Assembly (NCBI RefSeq): GCF_011075055.1
Contig: NC_058140.1
Coordinates: 21,205,945 to 21,269,944, forward strand
Direction: 5' to 3'
DNA: 64,000 nucleotides
From: Mangifera indica
Lineage: Eukaryota; Streptophyta; Magnoliopsida; Sapindales; Anacardiaceae
Shown in pieces: positions 35,935 to 46,984 of the stretch (position 1 is its first letter; each line of letters opens with the position of its first letter). Under the pieces are notes generated by a model. The model did no database searches and was not told the origin of the DNA. It was given only the letters and a program-made list of their open reading frames with translations. The position numbers were made by a program, and so were the translations under genes.

Positions 35935-38900
35935 CTCTTACAAAACCCTAATTGAAACCTAAAGTAACGATGAAAACAAATAAAAACCTGAATTAAACAA
36001 AGAGATTAGAAAGAAGAGGCAATGATGGAGTTTAAATCTCGATCCTCCAAAAAAAAAAAAAAACAAAAACCTAATTGGCAAGTATCAATGTGTATAGGCA
36101 CAGTGAGTGAAATTTCTGTGAGTGAGGTGAAAATAATTGTTGATTGGGATTGGCTGTTGAAGTTTTCAGTGTTTTTTTGGGGTTCATGGATATACCTCCG
36201 GATTTGGTTTATATACGGTAATATCAATCCACAATAATTAATGGGCTAAGGCTTTCTTTCTTAGGGAAAATTTTTCGTTTTATGTAACAAAAAAAAAAAA
36301 ACTTATAATATCACGCATATAAGGGTGGATTCAGTTCGGCTCTTTTAGTGTTTGGCCAAACTTCAGTTGAAGAAGAATAAACTTGCCCAAATCAAGTTTT
36401 GGCTAGAGATTTATATCAGCATTGAACCACGTTTTATTAGTAATTTTTCTTTTAATTTTTTTTTTTTTTGGGACAATTCTTCTTTGTATCTAAGGACTCT
36501 TTTATATTTGAGTGATTTTTCTTCTCCAACTATTAATCTATTTTTTAATTTTTTTCTTTTTTTGGATGATATTATTTATAACTCGAATTAATTATTTTAA
36601 ATTTAAATTTAGTTTAAACTAACTCTTATTATGATTTAATTCGGATCAAATTCATCCTACTAACATTCACTTGACTTATTGAAAATTTTGACTATATATA
36701 CTTAATTTTAAGGTAGTAGCTAGATAATCATCTTATAAGACATTAAAAAAAAAAAAAAAACAATTGAAGGTGGCTAAATTCAACGACGTCGTTTAACATT
36801 GGTTTGAAAGTTGTGATGTGAATTCTTTACTTGTTGGACCTGTTTTGATGTTGCCCAGCAGCATGGCGTGTGAATGGTTGCATTACTGGCCTCAACTATG
36901 TAATTATACTTACACCTGGTCAGCCCCATTATTTTATTTATTCCAATTTCACGTTTTTCATTGTGGCCTTTCTTCTTGTATATTATATATATATATTATA
37001 CTGAATTATATTAAACTCTCTGATTATTGTAACATTAGCCTATGGATGCACCTTTCCAATTTTGTCCCACTTGAGTTGAATTCTCAACTTTGAATTGTTT
37101 TACACATGATGTTAGGTGATAATTGTGTGATTGTGTTACTTATGAGACTATTGAATAGAAATAGATAAAGTGATATGTATTTGGTGCTTATCCAATAAAA
37201 GTTAAAGATGGAGATGAAAACTTTATCAAGTATATTGTGAAATTGTTAATGTTTTTATATTATAAGTTAACTTATATATAGACAATATATTTAATTAGAG
37301 ATGTAATTAAACCAAGTTTAAGTTTAAACTGAATGATTAAAAGGGGCGAGGTTGTGAGCTCACTACTTAACTCAAATAAACTATTAATAGGCACATAAAA
37401 ATTTAAAATCTTACCTTTATACCCCTATAATCTTGTTTATTTATTTTTCAATATAAGTGGTATTTGAAAGGTATACAAATTATGGAATTTAAAGAAATAA
37501 TATAAAAATTAGAAAGTTAAAATGTAGCTTTTTTTTAATCAAACTCAAGTAAACCAAACATGTCTTGAATTCAAGTTCAATCCAAGATCTCACTACTAGT
37601 CTTGACATGCTTGAGCCCAAAGCTCCATATAAAGTTGGTTAAACATGTTTTTTCAAAGACATGTTTTTTTTTTTTTTTTTACTATATGAAATTATTTTCA
37701 GAGACTGTATTACTATTTTGACAAATCAATTTAAGATATAATTTGAAATTTATGTTAAAAAGTAGCAGAAAATAATTGAAATTGAATAATATCCTACTTA
37801 TATAGATGCATCACATTATCCTTATAATGAAAGCATTGTTTCAATCTCAATAATCTTGACAGTTAAACTAATTGAGATCCAAATGTGATACCTCAACTTG
37901 TCTTAAATTTTCCTGCATATGAAAACGACATCGCAGGTATATAAGTGGGTCCACTTGCTACCATTGATGCAATTTGATGAAAGTGAAATAATGCAAGGGG
38001 GAGAGTTATGTCATGTGTGGCCAAATCTATTATTTGTACTTTCTATCTAACATTGAGCGTTCGCCATGTAATCACAACCATAGGAATCCCAACAAAGTTA
38101 TTTAAAATATAAATAATATTTTATTTATTTATTTTAAATACATAATATATTTATATTTATATTATCATATAATTATATATTATTTTATTTTAATTTTAAA
38201 ATTAATCAATCATATAATATATATATAAAAAATAATTTAATGGTTAAAATATATATAAATCGTTTTTTTCACACCACTGTAACGTCATTGATGAGCTGGC
38301 ACAGCATGTACAAAATCGGAGCGGGCACAGATGTTTGCGCCATTTTTAGACGCGTGTGAAGAACACGTGTAGGTGATGGTGAGTTGCGAAAGCGACGTCG
38401 TAGAAATGGGAAGGTTGGTCGACCGTGCGGGGCTGTAGTCAGAGTGGGCGGCTTAAAGTTCTTCCCGTAAGCAATACCCCCAGTTAGAAAAGTCCAATTG
38501 CACAATTTCCCTTATTACCCCTCCGTTAACTCGTTCTTTTACGGACAATTCATTTATATAAACAAGTTGACATATTTTATCACTAGTTTGATGAACTCAC
38601 ACGTCAACAAATCCACAAAAACTTACTAAAAAATATTTAAATCGATTCAAATTTAATTTATTACAAAACAAATCTAATTTTTTATTCAAATTTGATTTAT
38701 TTAATACAAATTTAAATTAGAGTTCCAACCATTTAGATTAGATAAAATCCAGCTCTAACAATGAGAATGGTGAGCGTTGTTTAAATTTATGTGCTCTTCA
38801 ATTATTGATTTGGTACAAAAAGATGGAGGTAGCAGCTAGCAAAATTGTTTAATGGGATTTGAGGGTCACGGGAAAATTCTTAAAGATGTTTCGTCTTCTT

Positions 38901-39508
38901 GTTGTGATTGTACAAGAACTTGGTCCAAGTTTTTGGCAAAAAAGGTTCTACATTACGGAAATTTTTAGATTCTACTGGGATTTTATTACGCTATACTTGA
39001 AATCCTACGATATTACCAAAAGGTACGGCACTATCTTATTCAAACAATATCGCTTCAATATTAAGCTACCTATGTTTTCACCACTTTTCGGTTCTTCCCT
39101 TGGTAGCTTTAACAATTTTAACATGCAAATATTATTACTGTATGGTTATAACAAGAATATGAGTAATAATTGATAATATGTTATTATATGATTAGATATT
39201 ATTTTATTTTTAATTTAAAATTATTCAATTATATAATAATATATAATTATCGATATCTAAATTATTATTCTTATAAGTATATATAATATTATTTTTGTTT
39301 CTAATGAGTAGCATGATTGGTTAAAATGTATAATCTTCAATTAGAATTTCATGAGGGTTTAAATTTAAGACATATTGATATTATATTAAAATAATACTCT
39401 AAAATATAATAATTTAATAATTATGAGGCTAACCAAAAATTTTATTTATTAGATAATTGATTCAACTCTTAACGGGTTGTATAACTCAAATGGGTTTCTT
39501 ATTACAAA

Positions 39509-39559
<51 letters not shown>

Positions 39560-41466
39560 TAGTTATCAGTTTTTTATATTTCAAGAATTGAAATGAAACC
39601 CATCTAATATCATTGATTAAAGGGCACTATAGGGTTTACAAAAAAAATATTGTACAATCTTCCATGTATACAAGGGTTGTAGAATGTATAGTTTTCAATA
39701 AATACAACATAAGAATGAGTATTCTGATTTACTGAAATGGGTATTCAATTTTGAAATTTTAATTTTGCTTCAATCTTTGTCGAAAAAAGAACAAATAATA
39801 TAACAATATTGTTTTGATATGAAACAACTCTAAAACTTTATGCATAGTCGTATAAGCACTTTATCTTATTAGAATGAGTATTTTATTATTCATTGTTTGT
39901 TTTTGTCTCAAACTTGACAAATTTGTAAATGATTAAGAATTAAATTTATTTCCAATTAAATTACTCATGAAATGAGTTTTCTTCTCGATGGAGAATGTTT
40001 AAATTAGGAAAACAAATTAATTGCCGATATTGGTACAAGTTACCACAAAATTAAATAACGAGTGTGGGGAAATTAACTATAAGATAAATGTTATTTAAAA
40101 TATTCTTTGGTAAATAAATATATAGCTAAGTTTGCAAGTTTCTTTTAGATATATATTTTTTTTGAAGACAATAATGGTTTACAATTTAATTGAGAAGTCT
40201 TTTATGATATGGTGACGAATAAATCACTATTTTCCGACCAAAGTTTTGGAAAAGAAAAATTTCACACCTCATGAATCCAAAACTACAAAATATAACCAAA
40301 ACTCAACTCTATTAAAAAAAAAAAAAATCTTGAAGTAGGGCAAACAAATTTGTTATCATATTACCCATGACAATTTCACTTTTATGAAATTGTTGTATAT
40401 ACTTAAAATAATCATCCATAATCTAGCTAGATCCGACAATAAAAGTTTATTAGAAAAATGTGATCTTCTCATATTTGGTTAAATTGCACATTTTCAATAT
40501 GATTTTTATAATCACTTAAAATGTAAGATCTCGTTATATTGCACTTGTTAAATAATTATGGTTAAATCACATAGTTCATATCTTATAAATTCAAAAACTA
40601 CAAAATATAACTAAAAATCAAAACAATTTAAAAGAAAAATAAAGTCTTGAGATAGTGCTAAACATGTAAACTACCATATCACCTATAACAATTTTAATTT
40701 TATGAAATTATTCTATAACTAAAGATCACACCCTATATAGGATGATTATGATTAAATCGCATATTTTTATATACAGTGTCACTTGAATCACACCTGAAAA
40801 CATGAGTTTTGGTTGTTAAATTTGGCATAATCTTATCAAGCTGGTGTACTATAAAAGAATTAAAAGAAATTATACCTGAATCTATGTTATACCTATAAAA
40901 TTACACCAAAAAAATGCAATATTAGCCTATTACATTTACCTAAGCAATTTTTTTAATTTCTAGTTTTTAGCTTTTTTTCTTCCAAATAAATACAAAAACA
41001 ATATTGATACCCTTTTATTTTAAGTTGTTTCTAAGGAAGTTGGAGTTTAGATGATATTTGTAATTTTTGAATTCAAAGAGCCGTAACTTGTAATTTCTCT
41101 AAATCTTGAGTGGAACATGGTTATTTACTAAATAGTAAAATAATTCTGGCGGTCCCCTACTACCAGAAAATAACCTGATGGCATTGTATACTTTCTCGAA
41201 AGCGACGATTAACACGTCAGATTCAACTTAGAACAAGCAAAACTAGAGTAATTATGGTCACTTGCAAGGTTATTTTAGTAAAAGTGTTGCAACAAATATG
41301 TTTGATACGCGTCTCTATGAGGTCCATATTCCATCGCCATTACCGTCCTCTCAATCCCTTCATATCTCCACTCTCCTCTCTCTGATTTCAAACCTTTGAA
41401 GCCTGTCTCTCTCTAAAAAGCTCAATAATTCTCTGTGATTTTCCATTTCTCTCTTTAATTCACAAT
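35935..41466. other. 5.5-kb gene-free region between RRM and SAP5-like genes
   Basis: AT-rich intergenic DNA. ORFs at 36352-36591, 36818-37093 and 38859-39173 match no family. A GC-richer patch at 38270-38530 includes a CACGTG G-box and two ACGTC strings and looks promoter-like without a gene. 38110-38230 and 39170-39290 hold AT-rich stretches like the core of the small MITE at 43455-43611. Confidence 0.5.
39515..39559. repeat. (TA)n microsatellite
   Basis: About 22 uninterrupted TA units in AT-rich intergenic DNA. Confidence 0.9.
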
Positions 41467-41988
41467 ATGGCTCAGAAGACAGAAAAGGAAGAGACGGAAT
41501 TCAAGGTCCCTGAAACTTTGACTCTTTGTATCAACAATTGTGGTTTCACAGGTAATCCAGCCACCAACAACATGTGCCAGAAATGTTTCAACGCCACCAC
41601 CGCTACCGCATCAACTGCCACATCAACAACAGTAACAACTGCGGCTTCTAGCTCGAGCGGTGGTGGTTCGATCTTAAAGTTTTCTAGCGATAAAATGAGA
41701 TCTCGGTTGATCGACCGTTCCTCGGATGCTACAGGTACAACAAGCCAAAGTGCAGAGACAGATCTGCAAAAAAGCGATGTTTTCGAGAAAAGAGTGGTGA
41801 ACCGATGCTCCGGCTGTCGACGAAAGGTCGGTTTGACTGGCTTCAGATGTCGATGCGGAGAATTGTTCTGTGGAGAACATCGATATTCGGATCGTCACGA
41901 TTGCAGTTACGATTATAAATCAGCAGGTCGTGACGCGATAGCCAGAGAAAATCCCGTCGTAAAAGCAGCCAAAATTGTTAGGGTTTGA
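41467..41988 (+). CDS. A20/AN1 zinc-finger stress-associated protein (SAP5 type)
   Basis: An intronless frame of 173 aa, typical for plant SAP genes. The A20 finger near the N-terminus has C21, C25, C37 and C40 (LCINNCGF ... MCQKC). A Thr/Ser/Ala linker follows. The C-terminal AN1 finger has C114, C117, C128, C130, C135, H138, H144 and C146 (NRCSGCRRKVGLTGFRC, CGELFCGEHRYSDRHDC). The end, ENPVVKAAKIVRV, is standard. SAPs bind ubiquitin through A20 and are induced by drought, salt, cold or heat; SAP5 of Arabidopsis has E3 ligase activity. The neighbouring RRM and DRT100-like genes are close neighbours of SAP5 in Arabidopsis as I recall, supporting the SAP5 assignment over other SAPs. Confidence 0.94.
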   Translation: MAQKTEKEETEFKVPETLTLCINNCGFTGNPATNNMCQKCFNATTATASTATSTTVTTAASSSSGGGSILKFSSDKMRSRLIDRSSDATGTTSQSAETDLQKSDVFEKRVVNRCSGCRRKVGLTGFRCRCGELFCGEHRYSDRHDCSYDYKSAGRDAIARENPVVKAAKIVRV

Positions 41989-43454
41989 GTTTTGAAAAAC
42001 AAACAAGAAATTATCAACATCAAAACATGAGACGGTCTCGGTCTCGGAGGTTCTCTTTCTCAGCTATATGGTGATCGGAAAAGAGTTTTAGAGAGAGAGA
42101 CGATGAACAAATTCTATAACTTGCTTCTTTTTTTTTTTAAATTTTATTAGAGTTGGTTTATTGAGAAATGAAATTATTGTGGTATTCTTGTTTGTGTTCA
42201 GAATTTATATTTTTAATTTTTAGGTTATTTGTTTAGAAATCATATTTGGAGCTTAAGATTGTGGCATGTGAATGAAATTTAAGAACTTTATATGGGTTTT
42301 ATCGTCTTTTTGTTTATGCCGAAAGTTCAGTTGGAAGAAGGTTTACAAAGGTGTGGGGCCCAGATGAAAGTGACTTGTGAAATGTGATGTCTATGATATC
42401 GCGAGCCAGTTGACAAAATATCGCGATACGGGTTGGGGTTTGACATAACATAAGGTGCGATATTTTCATGGTCGAATAGGGAGACGCCACGTGAGAGTGG
42501 CATAGAGTTATCAGAAGAAAAGCTATAAAAAGCTGAGTTGGGTGTGACGGGAACAATTGCGTAAGGATGATTAGTTGCGTTCTTGTTCAAAACAAAATCA
42601 TTAAATTATGGTTCAGATCTGAATAATGATCCAACGGCTGTGATTCGAAGGATCGGCGCGTGCCGTATCTGCAAGCTGTTTAACTGATAGGGAAGAAAGG
42701 GGGAAACTAGAGATGGGTTTGGGCTTTCGATGGCTTCAAAACGTGTCGTGTGGGGGATTAAATCAGAGGAAGGCTTGTGTTTTCAGGTTTTAAATGGCTT
42801 CAAAAGTCCTTTTCAAAATTTTCATTTTAGCAAATTCAGTTAGGAAAATTTTTATAGATTCTTTGTTCTCTCAAGATTTTTAAGGGTTATGTTTTGTAAT
42901 TTAGCATTAGGGTTAAATTTGATTTGATTTGATTCTGGAAGTAATAAAATCCACTTCAAGATTAATTCGAATTAAGAAGAAATAGTTCGAGATTAAATTT
43001 TTAATTCTATTTGAAAATAATTTTATTTGAATTGGTTTGAATTTAAATATTTAAATCGATTTGAACTCTGATTGTTATATAAAAATGAGTTTAATTATTG
43101 CTTCAAATTTAGTTTGTTTAATTTTAGTGATAATTCAAGTTTGAATGGCTCGAATTAAATTTAACTGATAAATTATGTCTAATTATAAAATCAAAAGATA
43201 AAAGATAGAAGAAGCATATATATATATATGATTTGTTTATACTCATTGAAATTGGAAGTACCATTTGTATAGATTACTATTCCCTCATCACCATATCAAC
43301 CCAAAAGATTTTAGGAGTTATAATTAACTTTGAAATGCTTCATATAATTTAGGATGCTTTGTGGTTAGACTCCTCAGCAAAATGTATTGGAGTGGAGTGG
43401 AGTGACATTGAAGAATCGGCAAGCTATTTAAACAGTTATTTAACATAGAGCGAT
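41989..43454. other. SAP5-like 3' flank and spacer
   Basis: 3' UTR to about 42250. The part 42340-42720 is less AT-rich. It has two ATATCGCGA strings about 20 bases apart, a GCCAC/GTGGC inverted pair around a CACGTG box, and GGCGCGTG. Two overlapping minus-strand ORFs here match nothing. The rest is AT-rich. Confidence 0.4.
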
Positions 43455-43611
43455 ACTATGTGTACCCACTTTGGGTACACAAATATATACACATTCATAT
43501 GTGTCATCATATAATTGGTTATTGTTTTATTCTTAATTCAAAATCATCCAATCACATGATGACACATATAAATGTGTATGCATTTGTATACCCAAAGTGG
43601 GTACACATAGT
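43455..43611. mobile_element. 157-bp palindromic MITE
   Basis: The ends are ACTATGTGTACCCACTTTGG and its near-exact reverse complement. The arms continue with TACACATT...TATGTGTCATCAT and form almost the whole element around a short AT-rich centre containing TTAATTCAAAATCATCCAAT. The core pattern recurs in degenerate form at about 520-620, 39170-39290, 51000-51080 and 62390-62460. Confidence 0.8.
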
Positions 43612-43751
43612 TTTATTGTTTAACATATCATCTACCCAAGTGACAGCCTTTCGCAATTACCAAACTGGCCGTTCAACAATTTCAAACATTTCCAATTTAT
43701 GCAGTGCCCTGACACAAATTATATGATATGAAAACGTGATAGCCTGAAATA

Positions 43752-44778
43752 GGCCAAATGACTATTTTCTACCCAAGGTTTAATACAAATCTAATCTTTC
43801 ACTTGCTAACTTTTGAAAATTTAAATACTCATTCTTCTGTTAATTTTAATTGTTACTATTAGGGGTAAAATCATCATTTAAAAAAATTATTTAAACTCAA
43901 AATTAGGATTACTTCTAAGTTTTTAAAGTTTATTTTTTCCCCCTAAGCTCATACTTTTCAATTTTAAAAAATAACTCCCCCCCCCCCCCCCCCCCCCACA
44001 AAGTCTAGGGTTCCAATCTCATTATCTTTTACCCATTTGCAGTCACCCCCTGCCATCTAAAAACTCTCAATTTCACCCCCTCCTTGATTTTAGTTTTCGA
44101 AGTAGCTCCGACATCGTTCTCCCTTTCGTTGTCAATGCCCTTTTTCTGTCGTGACCAAGCCACTGCTGTTGCATCCTCCCTTCGCCGACTAACGAGGCCC
44201 ACCAACAGTGACATTTGTTCATCTCTATACAAAGACGCGATTCGTTTTCATCTTCATCTAGAAAAACCCTAGAAGGTATTGTTGTCGTCTAATCTAAAAT
44301 TACGTTTGGAAAAACATCAGAAGAAGCCATCTAGAATCATGTCTTTGTCAGTTGATGAAGGTCGGTAAATGGAGGATATGACGATGGCTTGGTCTCAGCA
44401 AAAGAGGACACCAGCGAAGGAGGGAGAACTATGTTAAAGCTACTTTGAAAACTAAAATCAAAGAAGGGGTGAAATTGAGAGTTTTCATAAGGTAGAAGGT
44501 GACTACAAATGGGTAAAAGATAAATAGATTGGAACCCTACACTTAGGGAAGGGGGGTTCATTTTTAAACTTGAAAAATATGAGCTTAGAGGGCAAAAATG
44601 AAATTTTAAAAACGTAGGGGTAATTCTAATTATGAGTTTAAATAAATTTTCTAAATGATAATTTTACCCTAATAATAACAACTAAAATTAACAGAAGGGA
44701 GTATATTTTAAATTTGAAAGTTAGCGGGTGAGGGATTAGATTTGCATCAAATATTGGGTGGGAAATAGTCATTTGGCC
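43752..44778. mobile_element. Foldback element A (GGCC-ended, 9-bp target duplication)
   Basis: It starts GGCCAAATGACTATTTTCTA and ends with its inverted counterpart GGAAATAGTCATTTGGCC. CCTGAAATA is duplicated exactly at 43743-43751 and 44779-44787. The arms continue as inverted copies for hundreds of bases; for example, AATTTCACCCCCTCCTTGAT at about 44070 pairs with the region near 44460. A 21-base poly-C run is at 43977-43997. No protein is encoded. The 9-bp duplication indicates Mutator-type mobilisation. Confidence 0.85.
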
Positions 44779-44806
44779 CCTGAAATAAAGTTGAAATTTA
44801 TTTTAA

Positions 44807-45534
44807 GGCCAAAAGACTTATTTCCATCCAAGGTACAGTAAAATCTCAAACTCTCACCTTTTAACTTTCAAAAACTCATCCATAACCAAATTTTTGTTAA
44901 AAATCTCAATTAGCAGTAAGGGTAAAATCGTTATTTATTAAAAAATTTAAAAATAAAAGTTTTATCATATTTTTCTTCTCAAGTTTAGAAATTTACAATT
45001 TTTCCCCAATCAAAAATTTGAAAACTGACAAATACCCCTTAGGGTTTGTTCATCTTCTCTTCGACGTCGATTCGCCATCTTCGATGGTCGGGCATCTTCT
45101 CTTCTGTCTTATCTCTCCCATTGATTACTCTTCCTTCCCTCTCCGATCGTTTTTAGCCTAGACAAAAACGAAATCATCTTTGTCTCATACGAAAACGACG
45201 CGTCTTCGTTTCAAATGAAGTCTGTTTAATTTTGTTGTCTTCGTCTTGGTCAAAGACAATCGGAGAAGGAAGAGAGAAAGATTAAAGAGAGAGATAAGGT
45301 GGGAGAGGGGATGACCAATCAATGAAGACGACAAATCGATGTCAAAGAGAAGAGGAACAAATCCTAAAAGGTATTTATCAGTTTTTAAATTTTGGGTTAG
45401 AGGAAAATTGTAAGTTTTTTAAATCTAAAAAGAAAAATGTAATAAAATTATAAATTTTTTAATAAATAATAATTTTATCTCTAATACTAATTAAAATTTG
45501 ATCATAGATAGATGTTTAAATAAGTGTTTCTGCT
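44807..45534. mobile_element. Foldback element B, same family, 19 bases after element A's target copy
   Basis: It starts GGCCAAAAGACTTATTTCC. The right end is mutated (AAATAAGTGTTTCTGC) but alignable. TTATTTTAA flanks both ends (44798-44806, 45535-45543). Inverted arms include ACAAATACCCCTTAGGGTTTG near 45030 and its counterpart near 45360. The core has CTTCGTTTT-type sequence. Confidence 0.7.
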
Positions 45535-45806
45535 TTATTTTAATTTGCTCGTAAATTATGCAAACACGTCAGCTTTATTTAACAAATTTTAATGGTGCAA
45601 ATAGCTGTCACCGAACAAAAAAGAATTCCATTAGATCCTGGCATCAAACAAGAATCGTTTACCAACTTGAAACCCTCTTCTTTAAAAGGAAATTACATTA
45701 TTGGGTTGGGGGTGGATTTGATCTAACTAGAACCTGCTTAAGGTCAAATAAAAGTCATAAAGTCTAACTTTGACTCTCTTCTGAATGAGTGAATGGCGAC
45801 GCTTAA

Positions 45807-46332
45807 AAAGTTGTTTGGTTTCAAAATTTTAAAAATTATCTTAATAATCTATCTTTTATTAAAGTTAATATGATAGATATTTTATCTTTTATTATTTATA
45901 TTATTTTATTTTATTTTATTTATTAGTAATAAAAAATTATAATAATTTTTTATTATTAATGCTAACGTAACAAGTAATATAGATAGTACTCTAATTACCA
46001 CATTCACCTTAAATATTAAAAAATTATTAAGATAATATTGATTTTATTATAATTATATTATTATTTATTAATTTTTTGAGATAAAAATAAATTTATTTTT
46101 AATTAATATAACAAATAATATAAAAAATTTAAAATAATTATATTCAAAGTGTTTAAATAAAATAATTTACTAATATTCTTTTACTACATTTAATAAAACA
46201 CAATAATTATTTATATCAATAAAATTTTATTAAACATAATAATCATTTATATCCAGTAATCTTCTAAATAATATATTTTTAAGGTAATATCTCTATTTTA
46301 GTAATAAAACATTACCTAAACTAAACACCCCC
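45807..46332 (-). mobile_element. PIF/Harbinger-type MITE, copy 3
   Basis: Same family and orientation as copy 2. Its right end read on the minus strand is GGGGGTGTTTAGTTTAGG; the left has GTTGTTTGGTTTC. It is flanked by TAA (45804-45806, 46333-46335). The interior includes the shared AT-rich blocks. Confidence 0.7.
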
Positions 46333-46335
46333 TAA

Positions 46336-46984
46336 AGGTCATTAATGGGTTCATCAATATCATTTGTGTTATCGAATCAACAAATGAGTCGATCACAAAT
46401 CAAACTAGAGTTTTAATTTGAAATTAACTCATTTGAGTTACGCTGTAAATTTAATTTGAGTTGATTCAGATTGGATCTATCTATATTATTGGAGATATTT
46501 TCCATGCTTTGGCCAACTATTGCTATTGAAGGATTCATTGTTCTGGCAAATGCATTAATTTTGCAGCTATGTTTTTGTCTGCAAGATAAATAGCAGAAGG
46601 TAGCGGCAGTTCTATACAGCCATACATGTCCCTTGTATAATCCCAAAGGACAGAAACAAAGAGGGTCCCTGGAAACAATGTTTCACTCTTCATTCATCAT
46701 CATTTGCTGACGAAGTCATCTTCAGTATGGAAATAAGAGTCGCAAACAAAGCACATTTCAGAGTGAGGAGCATCAATGGAGACGGACACAGGGATATACA
46801 ATTTTAACAGAGTAGTTCATTGTGTAGCATGATTCAAGTGCTAAGAGTAGGCTAAAACCAATATAATAAGAAACTATCTATTTTGCAATGAGCAGCTTTT
46901 AAATAAAAGTGTGGTGACCAAGCATAGAAGGGCATACAGATTCGAAGTTAGTGGTTTGGGAAGGAAAACAGATTGAAGACATAT
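46336..46984. other. Spacer and LSm7 3' UTR
   Basis: No supported gene. Sequence from about 46450 is less AT-rich and is probably LSm7 3' UTR. The ORF at 46413-46646 has no known domain. Confidence 0.45.

Noticed and set aside
36818..37093. 91-codon hydrophobic ORF
   Set aside because: AT-rich intergenic translation without family resemblance or gene signals.
38859..39173. 104-codon ORF
   Set aside because: No ATG-supported start context or known domain; low-complexity, AT-rich composition.
42314..42590. Two overlapping minus-strand ORFs of 80 and 87 codons
   Set aside because: Neither matches a family; overlap in different frames argues that both are chance.
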